From Forficula auricularia (Eukaryota > Arthropoda > Insecta > Dermaptera > Forficulidae), in the NCBI GenBank assembly GCA_024734495.1, contig JALMQS010000681.1:6481542-6545541 (forward strand): 64,000 bases of DNA, written 5' to 3'. A program made the position numbers and the translations under genes. Numbering within the stretch: the stretch's first letter is position 1; each line of letters begins with the position of its first letter. Positions 32,790 to 41,994 of the stretch are shown here, one piece after another. The notes below the pieces were generated by a model, which was given only the letters and a program-made list of their open reading frames with translations, was not told the origin of the DNA and ran no database searches.

Positions 32790-33595
32790 TAATTCTGAAA
32801 TACAATTGGGGTTTTGTGAAATAGATACACATGGAAAAGTTTAGATGTTAAGTAGGTACTTTTCTTGCCCTTTTTTCGTAAAAAGATTTCAACTCAGTGT
32901 GAATTTCGGGTGTTTTCAAAAGCATATTGACCGATATCTATATGGTACTTCCCCGAAACGGAATAATATAGAGCTGTGGCGGAGTGTTTTATTATTCATT
33001 GATTAAGGGTGAGCTATTATCAATATAATTTAAAAGTATGAACAATTATTTATTTAATTCACTATTGATAAAGTAAACTTTTTTAAATCAAAATAGGTAT
33101 TGGATAACATTTTACAATTTTATCGGGTTTTTGAAAGCCCTAGTATATGTAAATCCTACCCAAAATGCCCTCTATGAAGAATTACACGATTGAGTGCTGA
33201 TAATGGTTCGCCAGTTGGCCGGATAGCAGCGTCCTGGTAGGTCTATTTCGAGGGGGGTTAGAAAAAGGTTGTCGAAAGCATACTCACGGCCGCCAGTCGC
33301 GGTTCGACTCTTGTCCAATACTCGTCTGTATTCGAAAATCGTACGGTAAACGAAAAAAAAAACAATTAAACTGTCGGAAAAGATAGCAAATGGCTTGGGA
33401 AAAGGGTGAAGGCGGAGGCGCTGGCGCCTCGTGACAACACGACTCTTCCGTGAGTAAATTACCAGCCCCCCCCCCCCGCACTTTTTTTTATTTAAAAAAA
33501 AAATATTTTTTATATATTCTTTAAGTCAAACACTAATAATTTCTTCATAAAAAAAATTTCCTAAAAAATATTTTTAATTAAGGGTAGAAATTTTA
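32790..33595. other. Mostly unassigned; possible tRNA-like B box
   Basis: At 33,296-33,310 CGCGGTTCGACTCTTG resembles a pol III B box, with TTGGCCGGATAGCAGC about 85 bases upstream as a possible A box. The spacing is too long for a tRNA. A run of C lies at 33,466-33,477. Otherwise nothing recognised. Confidence 0.3.
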
Positions 33596-33599
33596 TTTA

Positions 33600-33790
33600 A
33601 ATCACACATAATTATAATTATTTATTGGACACGTACAAATAATACAATATTACTATGACTAAGCCTAAAATCATTGCTCATACTTGAGAACGATCGTAGA
33701 ACAAGCCGATCGAAACGCCGTAGTTTTTTATTGTATTATTTGTTCGTGTTCAATAAATAATTATAATTAAAATTATGTGTGATATAAATT
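33600..33790. repeat. Palindrome with hammerhead-like remnant
   Basis: Arms about 33,600-33,655 and 33,730-33,787 are inverted copies (AATAATTATTTATTGG-like ends). The centre has a CGATCG...CGATC stem followed by GAAACGCC at about 33,709-33,716, but the preceding CUGANGA is not present (CTTGAGA). A related segment, GAAACGTCGCCGTC, lies at about 45,228. Likely decayed. Confidence 0.45.
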
Positions 33791-34309
33791 TAAATTTCTT
33801 CTCTTAATAAATTTAATCACAAAATTACAAGCCTTAACAATTTTAATAAATAAATTTTTATTTAATTAAAAAATTGATAGCTATTTGTGGGATTTATTTT
33901 CTATTCGAAATTATTCCAAATGTATTATTCTAAATGTGTTGTTTTAATTAAATAAACTGGTTAATGTAAGTCGTGAGGCGTTAGGGAATCGTGAGTTAAT
34001 GTTTACGTTGGTTACCAAGGTAACCCATTCTACACCCTTACTTGATTACGAACGCCCCACCCACCCACGCACAAACTACAACTCACCCTAAGCTCATAAT
34101 TATTAAAAAAAAATCATTTTATTTGCATATATTCCTACAAATTATATTATATTATTAGTACTTGGAATACCGAGCGATGCTCGGTAATTTTTAAATTCAG
34201 TTAAAATCGATATATTAATATTATTTTTAATTTTAAATAAAAAAGGTCGATTTTTAATCGCAGCCAAAATAAAATAAAATTGAAATAAAACTTAATTTAT
34301 ATTTTTACT

Positions 34310-34573
34310 GAGGGGTGATCCGCGATTGGAAGTAAGTGTACACCTCTTTTAAAGTATTTTCGAAGTACTTGAAAATATTTGGAAGTACTTGAAAATATTT
34401 GGAAGTACTTGGGAATATTTGGAAGTACTCGGAAATATTTGGAAGTACTTGGAAATATTTGAAAGTGCTTGGAAATATTTGAGAGTACTTGGAAATATTT
34501 GGAAGTACTTGGAAATATTTGGAAGTACAAGTGGAAGTATGTGTACAGCATATTAGGTCGCGGTTTACCCCTC
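34310..34573. mobile_element. Short TIR element (GAGGGGTGAWCCG ends), copy 2
   Basis: Same ends as the 22,966-23,111 copy (GAGGGGTGATCCGCGA and complement of the right end). It is longer by about 120 bases because of a 20-bp tandem array inside. It is inserted in family B copy 3. Confidence 0.7.
34361..34530 (+). repeat. 20-bp minisatellite inside the TIR element
   Basis: Eight consecutive units of GGAAGTACTTGGAAATATTT with one or two changes each, plus a partial unit. The minus-strand frames here (34,297-34,613) simply translate the repeat into FQVLPNISKY-type units and are not genes. Confidence 0.92.
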
Positions 34574-35091
34574 GATTTTTACCAACGTTTACATCAGCTA
34601 TGGCCATGATCAAGACGTATCACTGGCCACAAAGTTTTGAGTGTCATTTCAATTAAAAATAATATTAATATACACGGGGGTTCTTTCGTTGACCCTTTTA
34701 AATCCTGAAGAAGGAGGTATGATCCTTCGAATTGTTGAATTTTTTAAAAGAATGAAATTGATATTCTAATAAATTATTTTATAGAAAAATACCTTTAATT
34801 AATTAAATTGACAAATTCTAATATATAATAATATTTGTTATGATCTATTAGTGAAATTTAAAATAAAAAAAAAACAATTAATTTTATTAAAAGAAAATTG
34901 AAAAAAATATAATTATACATTTTTTTCAAACAACCACCTGTAAATAAGTATTTGAATTAACAAAACAACTTAGCCGAAGATGAGACCGTGACAGATCAAA
35001 ATGTCAACCTAAAAACCCCCTAACCCGTGAAATGCATCCAAATCGTTAGAGCCGTTTTCGAGAAACCGATTCTATATATACAAGAATTGCT

Positions 35092-35625
35092 CGTTTAATT
35101 ATTTTTTTTAATACTATTTTTTCATTTATTACTCGCCTACTTGGCGGGGGACCTTAGTATTAAATTCACTTAGAAATTTTCAATTTTTGTTTTTGCTCAT
35201 TGGGTTGAAAAATATCTGGTTTGTGGAGAAAATTCATTTTCAGACATTATTCTTTTCTATCTGTGCGTCTCTCAGAGTGTCTGGATTCAGATACCCATGA
35301 TAACTTAATAATGAAAAGTATTAAAAAAGTTCATTCATGTGCTAAAATGTTCGAATTTTCAATGTGGAGAACTGATTATATTTCGGGCATTCTAGCTCCA
35401 GATCTTCCGGTTAAAAGAAATGCAAAATTATTCAAAAAATATCAATTTTTTGTGGTTTTTATTATCTGTTTCTTTAGTAAAAACATAATAATCGATTGAA
35501 CAATACTGTTTCGAATCAATATTTAATAAATTAAATACTTTTTTAGTTCAAAAAACAGCAAACAGCGTATCGAGTCTTGAAAAAGTTTCATTTTTTCAAT
35601 CAACTTATATAATCTATTATATAAT
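35092..35625. other. No feature recognised
   Basis: The frame 35,221-35,499 has no known motif and normal AT-rich composition. GAGTCTTGAAAAAGTTTC at about 35,571 recurs at 21,895 and 31,600, so part of this is interspersed repeat. Confidence 0.35.
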
Positions 35626-35629
35626 TCTT

Positions 35630-35805
35630 ATAATAGTTCAAGTTGCATGTTAGAAATGGATTTTAAATTTTCTAAGAAAAGCCCAAGAGGGTTTCATCTA
35701 TTAGATCCGAGTTGGAATGGATTATCAGAAGAGTTGTTTTTACCCCTCGGGAATCGAACCCGAGTGGCAAAATTAGCAATCCGTACCATTTGAGCCCCTC
35801 TGACA
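35630..35805 (-). mobile_element. tRNA-derived SINE-2 with head
   Basis: The minus-strand head carries a perfect T-arm-like CTCGGGTTCGATTCCCGAG (35,746-35,764) with B box GGTTCGATTCC, and GGGGCTCAAATGGTACGG at the 5' side as an A-box region. The following body (TCCATTCCAACTCGGATCT on the minus strand) recurs at 38,480-38,560 and 50,340-50,460. Head-body organisation indicates a SINE distinct from SINE-1. Not a functional tRNA: the other arms do not fold. Confidence 0.6.
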
Positions 35806-36537
35806 TACTATTATGTAAACGCGCTAAATATTTCATTCAAAGATTTAAATTTTCATTTGTAAAATTTGTGGTCTAGTGATTCTAAATTTAAACACATATA
35901 GAGATACCATATACGATAGCTTTAATAAAGGTGGTTAAGTGTTTCGAATTTTGATTTTTTTACTTTATCCAATGCGAAGCAGTACTTTTTTAATTTTTTA
36001 TTTTAAATTCCTTAAAATTTATTCATTTGATGGTTTTAATATAGCTCATTCAACCTAACTTAAGTAAGAATGGTTAGGCTTCTCGCTGTGAAATGCTAAA
36101 AATTTTATCAGTAACCATAGCAACTGCGTTTTCTTATCCGTTACCATTGCTGAAGACATGGAGGAATCGATTTAAAATCAAAAATAGTGATTGATTCTCA
36201 TCTAGTACTTGAAGAATAACCATTCTATATTGGATTTTTGACGTTTCGGTTTTTATTGGTAACCATTGCAGAAGACATGGAGGAATTGACTTAAAATCAA
36301 AAATATCGATTGATTCTCATCTATTACTTGAGGAATAACAATTCTACATTAGATTGTTGAAGCTTTGATTATTATTGGTAACCATTGCTGAAGACATGGA
36401 GCAAGCTTGAGTTGTTTGCCATAAAAGAATTTAGTCTTTTTGATTTTAAGTCGATTCTTCCACGTTTTCAGTAGAGGTTGCCATTAATAGTCAAAACATC
36501 AAAAATGGAATGCAATAAGGTTATTCCTCTAGTATTA

Positions 36538-38181
36538 CCTCGGGAGCAGCTAAATCGACTCAACCTCTAAGCGCGCATACAAAGTCGTTTTTCTTTTAAA
36601 TGGCCAAGCCGATATTTATAAAATAAATATATCTTTAAAGCTTATTTATTTAGCTTTACATTGATATCAATGTCAAGCAAATCGGCTTATTACTTTTTAA
36701 ATTATGTGATCTGAATGACAATGAAAGGAAAAAAGGATGTAAAGGAAAGGAAAAGTAGGGATGTTCAAAATTAAAATTAAATTGACATTTTAAACATAAC
36801 AAAGAAAATTTATTTTCTTAATAATTTGTGTTGCCCCCCTAGCTTTTATAACAGCCCGCATGCGATCCTGCATCGACCTGATGAGTTTTTTATAAAATCT
36901 TGAGGGATGCCTTCCCATTCATCTAACAAGGCTGTCTTAAGCTCATCAATGGTCGAAGGTACCGAATTTCTGACTCGAACCCTTTGTTTGAGGTGGTCCC
37001 ACATATGTTCGATGGGATTCATGTCTGGGCTGAGCGCTGGCCACTCCATGGTGTGGATAGCGACTTCGGTCATGTATTGCCGAGTGACCATCGCAGCGTG
37101 GCACCGGGCATTATCATGCATCAGTAAAAATTTTCCCCAATAAATCCTTTATATGGAACAACATGATGCAGGAGAATGTCAGCAATGTAACGGTCAGCTG
37201 TTAGACCCCCTCTCCGGCCTCCACCAGGCACAAAAACAATATCTGTTTTTCCCTCCAGAGAAATGCCACCCCAAATCATGCCGGAACCACCACCATATGA
37301 CACTGTTTGAGAGAAACAGCATTGAGAAAATCGCTCTACCTGACGCCTGTAGACCCGACTTCTCCTGTCACTGCCATGAATGCACACTCTACACTCATCT
37401 GTGAATAGGGCAGCCCGCCATTGGTCGATACTCCAATTGAGATGCTCTCGAGCAAATTGAAGTCGAGCTTGACTGTGACGTGAGGTTAATTTTGGTCTAG
37501 AGGCAGGTCTTCTGCAAGTGAGGTTGGCTTCCTTCAAGCGTCTTCTGACTGTCCACCGACTGACAGCCAGACCTCGAACTTCTCTCAGCTGCTGCTGGAC
37601 ATCGACACCAGTGAGGTGGCGGTTTCGGAGAGACGTCGTGACGATAAAACGTTCATCCCTCTCAGACGTGCACCGTCGGTGGCGGGTATTTGGTCTCCGA
37701 GTGAAGGCACCAGTCTCCTGAAACCTTCTGTAGACCCTTGAGACAGTAGACTGACTTAAGTTCAATTGACGAGCGACTTCTCTTTGACTAAGGCTCTGTT
37801 CCAACAGAGCAACAACTTGAGCGGCAACTTCTGGCTTAGTATCCATGATTTTCTGAAAACAATTGTGTCAATTTGCGTAGATGTGTTCAGGTCAATTGCT
37901 GAAAATCGATTAATAAGAATAATTGGTTACATTGGTTTTTACAAGGAAATTGTAACTAACAAGTAGCGGCAGCTAGGAACAGCAATTTTACCAGTTCAGC
38001 CATTCGGATCACATAATTTAAAAAGTAATAAGCCGATTTGCTTGAAATTGATATCAATGTAAAGCTAAATAAATAAGCTTTAAAGATATATTTATTTTAT
38101 AAATATCGGCTTGGCCATTTAAAAGAAAAACGACTTTGTATGCGCGCTTAGAGGTTGAGTCGATTTAGCTGCTCCCGAGTG
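36538..38181 (-). mobile_element. Tc1-like transposon, nearly complete
   Basis: About 1,644 bp flanked by TA (36,536-36,537 and 38,182-38,183). The inverted ends are about 178 bp long (36,541-36,718 and 38,001-38,178) and differ at only about two positions. The outermost bases differ slightly (CCTCGGG against CACTCGGG in complement). It holds one transposase gene on the minus strand with two frameshifts. The paralogous site at 27.24 kb lacks the element. Close identity of the ends suggests recent insertion. Confidence 0.93.
36815..37846 (-). pseudogene. Tc1-like DD34E transposase with two frameshifts
   Basis: The enzyme binds the inverted ends and moves the element to TA. Starting at the Met at 37,846, residues 18-43 form the first helix-turn-helix (SLSQREVARQLNLSQSTVSR) and residues about 78-108 the second. 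The first catalytic Asp is D150 in FTDECR, and GGGSGMIWGGIS lies at 186-197. A one-base loss in a T run at about 37,123 ends this frame after GENF. The other frame continues MHDNARCH (second Asp) to SPDMNPIEHMWD (Glu), 34 residues apart. A second shift near 36,885 separates the final IRSMQDRMRAVIKARG. With these two changes the reading is otherwise unbroken. Plus-strand frames here are shadows. Confidence 0.93.
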
Positions 38182-38429
38182 TAGATAAGAATCGATCGTT
38201 ATTTTTGATTTTAAGTCGATTCCTCCATGTCTTCAGCAATGGTTACCAATAATAATCAAAGCGTCAAAATCTAATGTAGAATTGTTATTCCTCAAGTATT
38301 AGATGAGAATCAATCGCTATTTTTGAATTTAAGTCAACATGGACTGCAAATTGCAAGTGATATCTGATTAATAATAAAGGAATAATTTCAAATGAATTTG
38401 GATAAAGTTTAGCAATGATCCGTTGCAGT

Positions 38430-38560
38430 TTATTTTTTTCTAAATTCGAAGGACAATGGAATCACTTCCAAATTGAATATAAGAATTCAAGTTGCCGATA
38501 GAAATAGATTTAAAATTTTCTAAGAAAATCAAAAGAGGACATCTATATTAGATGCGAGAT
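38430..38560 (-). mobile_element. SINE-2 body fragment
   Basis: Contains CACTTCCAAATTGAATATAA, GCCGATAGAAATAGATTTAA and GAGATAGAATGGATTA, all shared with 35,630-35,740 and in part with 15,960-16,060. The tRNA-like head is missing. Confidence 0.5.
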
Positions 38561-38561
38561 A

Positions 38562-39425
38562 GAATGGATTATTTTTAAATATATTTCACAAGGGTTGTTT
38601 TGATTTATTTAATTTTTATTATTTATTTATTATTATTATTATTTTTTACGTAAGAGTTATTTAGAATAGAATGCAGAAGAAATATCCGGAAGAATGTGAT
38701 TATGAACTTTATTTTTATATTATCATTCTTTGCACAAGTTGCTGCGTGGAGGAAAATAAGGATGTTTTTAAATTAAATGAAAATAAAAACAATCTTATTT
38801 GACAAATTTTATGAAGATTAAAATAGAAGGAAAAAAAATAACTGAAAAATATTTTAAGAGTCGGACACTTGCTCTTTGCATATTATTTGTTGATTTGGCA
38901 ATTCTCTTATGTTACAGCATGTTTTAAAAATAGAATGTTAAAATGTGGCGAAAATGTGCAACTTATTAATACAAATCTCAATAGATTTTGTTCTGATATT
39001 CATCTGGAAGTTCTGAAGCTAAAAATGAAAAAATACAAATAATTTTTACTTTTGAAAATAGAAAAAAATTTGTCCTTAAAACAAGCTAACAATTAAAGTT
39101 ACGGCATTCTCTTCGGCTTATACTACATTCATCTGAATACTCTTGTGAATCACTAACTACACTCGCGGGTTGGATTCACCTTCGTACTCAGATGAATGTA
39201 ACATAAGCTCTTAGCTCATACCGCAACTCTCGCTTCTCGGATATTCCTCACTTTACACCCTTTTACCATACAATTTACTAAATTGATTATTTTGATTAAA
39301 TAAAGATTTCTATTTATATAGATAAATAGTATTTAGAATGTTTCATTAATCTAGTGCCACTGAACTCTTGCAATAACTAGGTTATTTCAAATGTAATAAT
39401 TTTCATTTTTAATTTAAAATTAGTT
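38562..39425. other. AT-rich stretch with one inverted repeat
   Basis: At about 39,128-39,200 ACATTCATCTGA and TCAGATGAATGT face each other around GATTCACAA/TTGGATTCACC, forming an imperfect hairpin. No coding frame or other motif. Confidence 0.4.
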
Positions 39426-39427
39426 GA

Positions 39428-39720
39428 TATTTTTTAACCGACTTAAAAAAAGGAGGAGGTTCTCAATTCGACTGATTTTTTTTTGTTTATGTTACCTCAT
39501 ATCTCAGCCAATTGCGAACCGATTTTGATGATTTTTTTGCATTGGGTTCAGTCTAGCTTGCGATTGGTCCCGTTTTTTCATTGGTATTGGACCTTTTTTG
39601 ATATGTTTGTTCAGGCATAACTTCTTTGTTTATGAACCGATTTTAATGATTCTTTTTTTATTGGAAAGAGGGTAATCAATATTAATTTGGTCAAGTTCTA
39701 AAGATATGATCAATGACGAA
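39428..39720 (+). repeat. AACCGACTTAAAAAA repeat, copy 2
   Basis: Same-orientation match to 1248-1560 (GGAGGAGGTTCTCAATTCG, TTGGTCAAGTTCTAA). In this copy about 700 bases, including the tandem dimer, separate it from the fold-back element that directly follows copy 1. Confidence 0.55.
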
Positions 39721-39842
39721 ATAACGCAAACCTCCAATTCTTATGACCAAATAATCGAAATTTTAATAAATAAAATCTTTAATAACAAAATCTTAAAACA
39801 TTCATTTAAAACCCGCAATCGTTTCAAGAGAATTTAATTTAA

Positions 39843-40345
39843 TTTAATTATCATTTTCTGGGGTATCGGTTGGAGAGGTTTACACCAATCGACTTGATTG
39901 GGGAATAATGGAATTGAAATAATTATCGGAATAGAGGTTTTTTATCTAATTAGATTTTTCCTCTTATTAAAAACAAGGACTAAAGATGAATAAGGACACT
40001 CGATGGTGGAGAAGTAATCTCCGGAATCGAAGCAAAAATACAATGTATACATTAATTAATGTAAAATAATTGGTTTAATAAAATTTATATAAAAAAAAAA
40101 AAAATATTATTTTCTGGTCCGGAAGGGAGGATGAGGTGGATTGGATGGGAATTCAATATGGTATTGGAATAATTATCGGAAAAGAGGTTTTTCTTTAATT
40201 AGTTTTTTCCTCTTATTAAAAACAAGGACTAAAGATGATAAAGGAGACTCGATGGTGGAGAAATAATCTCGGAGTCGAAGCTAAAATACAATGTATACAT
40301 GAATTCATGTAAAATAATTGGTTTAATAAAATTATCATTTTCTGA
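39843..40345 (+). repeat. Tandem dimer, period about 250 bp
   Basis: Two imperfect units: AATTATCGGA at 39,921 and 40,171, with matching TTAAAAACAAGGACTAAAGA and CTCGATGGTGGAGAA in both. An A run (40,091-40,104) lies between them, as if the first unit had a retroposed tail. No coding capacity. Confidence 0.75.
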
Positions 40346-40430
40346 TTCATTCATCAGACGCTTTCTCTAACGAGATGCATGAAAGGTATTATATTAAGTC
40401 CCTATTAATAACATCACTAAAAAGAGGAAA

Positions 40431-40855
40431 ATAAAAATAATTTTTAGAAAATAAAGCCGACTTCAAAAAAATCAAATGCAACAAATAAAATAATAATAAC
40501 TTAAGAATAAAATAAAATACACTAAAAGGTATAAAATAATTATCTTATTTAGTTACAACTAAACGACGAAATATTAGCATGAAATTACTTTTTGAAGTCG
40601 GTGCCAAACATATACATTCGACGGATCTTAGTTAGTACGTTTGGCGGGTACTCTCGCTTATTGGTATAGTTTGTTTGGCACCGACTTCAAAAAGAAATTT
40701 CATGTTAATATTTCGTCGTTCAGTTGTAACTAAATAAGATAATTATTTTATACCTTTTAGTGTATTTTATTTTATTTTTAAGTTATTCATTTTTTATTTG
40801 TTGCATTTAATTTTTTGAAGTCAGTTTTATTTTTTTATAAAAATTATTTTTATTT
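40431..40855. repeat. Fold-back element, copy 2
   Basis: Inverted arms with GCCGACTTCAAAAAAATC and GATTTTTGAAGT-like partners, plus ACGACGAAATATTAGCATG on the left and its complement on the right. Matches copy 1 at 1581-1977 closely, with a slightly longer arm (TAACTTAAGAATAAAATA). Confidence 0.7.
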
Positions 40856-41454
40856 TAAATTTTAAAAATTGGTCAATCAAATGGCAATTGATTGTATTTA
40901 TTTCTTTTAATTTAAAATATTTACCTAGCCTTTAATTTAACCCAAGAAATGTGTCAATAAACAGACCCTTTTCTACTTTAAAAGGTCACTGTATTATAAG
41001 CAGAGTGTGTATGTTAGGTTGACTAACTCCAAGGGGCGCATTCGAGGCATTGCGGAAACTTGAACAAATAATGATAGGAACAGATGGCTTTGCCTGAGTC
41101 AATTCAATTGGTTTATTGATAATTTAATTTAATTATTTATTATTTCATTTAGGTACATATTTATTTTCATTTTTTACTATCTTTTGTTTCATATTTTATT
41201 TTTGTTATGCATATAATTAAGTATTGAAGGAGACAATAAAAGAGTGTGTCTTCTGCTGGAATTATAAATTTTATTTATTTTTCAGTATGATAAAATTGTA
41301 CTAAACTGACAATGACTCGTTTAAATATTCAAACACCACAACACTCTGAGGTATATGAGTCAAACCATTGACTAGGATGTAGTTGTCGGTTGCCACAGGG
41401 CACTTCTCCCATAAGAAATGAAAGAATTTTTCTGTTTTTGGTTCTTAATATTTT

Positions 41455-41505
41455 ATTCAGGAGACGTTTCGACAAGTATGCCTTGTCATCATCAGTTTAT
41501 AAAGT
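41455..41505 (-). ncRNA. Hammerhead ribozyme, H4 left arm (minus)
   Basis: CTGATGA at 41,489-41,495 (complement), stem II GACAA/TTGTC of 5 perfect pairs with loop GGCATAC, then GAAACGUC with GUC at 41,463-41,465. Stem III is only AC/GU, which is self-complementary and would pair well between two molecules. Stem I has GA/TC next to the core, then an internal loop. Confidence 0.72.
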
Positions 41506-41567
41506 AGATTAAAACAAAGAGCATGAGTATAAATTTGCCAATGAAGAGCATGCCCTTTGTTTTAATC

Positions 41568-41625
41568 TACTTTATAGACTGATGATGACAAAGCATACTT
41601 GTCGAAACGTCTCCTGAATAAAATA
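41568..41625 (+). ncRNA. Hammerhead ribozyme, H4 right arm (plus)
   Basis: CTGATGA at 41,579-41,585, one extra T, GACAA AGCATAC TTGTC, GAAACGTC at 41,604-41,611. Stem I can pair TTTAT with ATAAA after an internal loop (41,571-41,575 with about 41,617-41,622). All conserved core bases are intact and the stem II pairing agrees with the left arm. Confidence 0.75.
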
Positions 41626-41763
41626 TTAAGAACCAAAAACAGAAAAATTCTTTTATTTATTAAGGGAAAACTACCCTGTGGCAACCGACAACTACATCCT
41701 AGTCAATGGTTTGACTCATATACCTCAGAGTGTTGTGGTGTTTGAATAAATTTTATTTATTTA

Positions 41764-41812
41764 TAACGAGACTATAGTTTCGAGGGCTTTGCCCTCTTCA
41801 TCAGTCTATTAC
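41764..41812 (-). ncRNA. Hammerhead ribozyme, H1 left arm (minus)
   Basis: CTGATGA at 41,798-41,804 (complement), one extra A, stem II GAGGGC AAA GCCCTC with 6 perfect pairs, GAAA, stem III C-TATA-G, GUC at 41,770-41,772. The same architecture as the PLE ribozyme at 20.15 kb. Confidence 0.78.
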
Positions 41813-41867
41813 AATGGATTCACAGGAATTAATTTATTAATTCATAAATTAATTCCTGTGAATCCAT

Positions 41868-41918
41868 TGTAATAGACTGATGAAGAGGGCAAAGCCCTCA
41901 ACTATAGTCTCGTTATAA
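41868..41918 (+). ncRNA. Hammerhead ribozyme, H1 right arm, broken core
   Basis: CTGATGA at 41,877-41,883 and stem II GAGGGC/GCCCTC are intact, but the 3' core reads CTCAACTATAGTC, lacking two bases of the expected GAAAC. Loss of G12 and A13 should abolish cleavage. The left arm of the same palindrome keeps them. Confidence 0.72.
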
Positions 41919-41994
41919 ATAAATAAAATTTATAATTCCAGCAGAAGACACACTCTTTTTATTGTCTCCTTCAATATATAAAAATTCTGCTACT

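Larger units (their letters stand above)
34162..35090 (+). mobile_element. Family B element, copy 3 (with nested insertions)
   Basis: Begins with the hairpin ACCGAGCGATGCTCGGTA and ends near GAATTGCTCGTTTAA. Internal parts match copies 2 and 4 (GATGAGACCGTGACAGATC at about 34,980). A short TIR element (34,310-34,573) is inserted. An H2-like segment (34,690-34,770) with CTGAAGA and an altered 3' core GAATTGTTG is shared with copy 2 in inverse. The terminal hairpin at one end and the conserved other end suggest a Helitron-like origin, not proven. Confidence 0.5.
36030..38345. repeat. Family E locus, copy 2: inverted and direct 119-bp arrays
   Basis: From about 36,030 to 36,402 the 119-bp units run inverted to copy 1. 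At 36,403 (GCAAGCTTGAGTTG) the orientation flips, and units continue to 36,537, then from 38,182 to about 38,340. A Tc1 element interrupts the direct part. The outer flank GGTTAGGCTTCTCGCTGTGA (36,073) also matches copy 1 near 27,610 in inverse. Confidence 0.75.
41226..41990. repeat. Two nested hammerhead palindromes (H1 containing H4)
   Basis: The outer H1 arms carry GAGACAATAAAAGAGTGTG (41,230) and its complement (about 41,951-41,969). The H4 palindrome (about 41,326-41,745; arms of about 200 bases) is inserted into the left H1 arm at TTTAAATATTC. H4 arms share ACTCTGAGGTATATGAGTC and its complement. Each palindrome has one hammerhead motif per arm, outward pointing. H1 matches the ribozyme region of the Penelope-like element at 20.1 kb. 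Confidence 0.8.

Noticed and set aside
33700..33720. Functional hammerhead at the 33.7 kb palindrome
   Set aside because: GAAAC is present but CUGANGA is not, and the triplet is GCC instead of NUH.
34297..34613. Minus-strand frames with repeated FQVLPNIS-type units
   Set aside because: Direct translation of a 20-bp minisatellite; 20 is not a multiple of 3, so several frames stay open by chance.
35745..35798. tRNA gene on the minus strand
   Set aside because: Only the T arm folds; the body downstream recurs elsewhere, so it is a SINE head.
36907..37721. Plus-strand frames opposite the Tc1 transposase
   Set aside because: Shadow frames; the minus strand carries clear catalytic motifs and helix-turn-helix domains.
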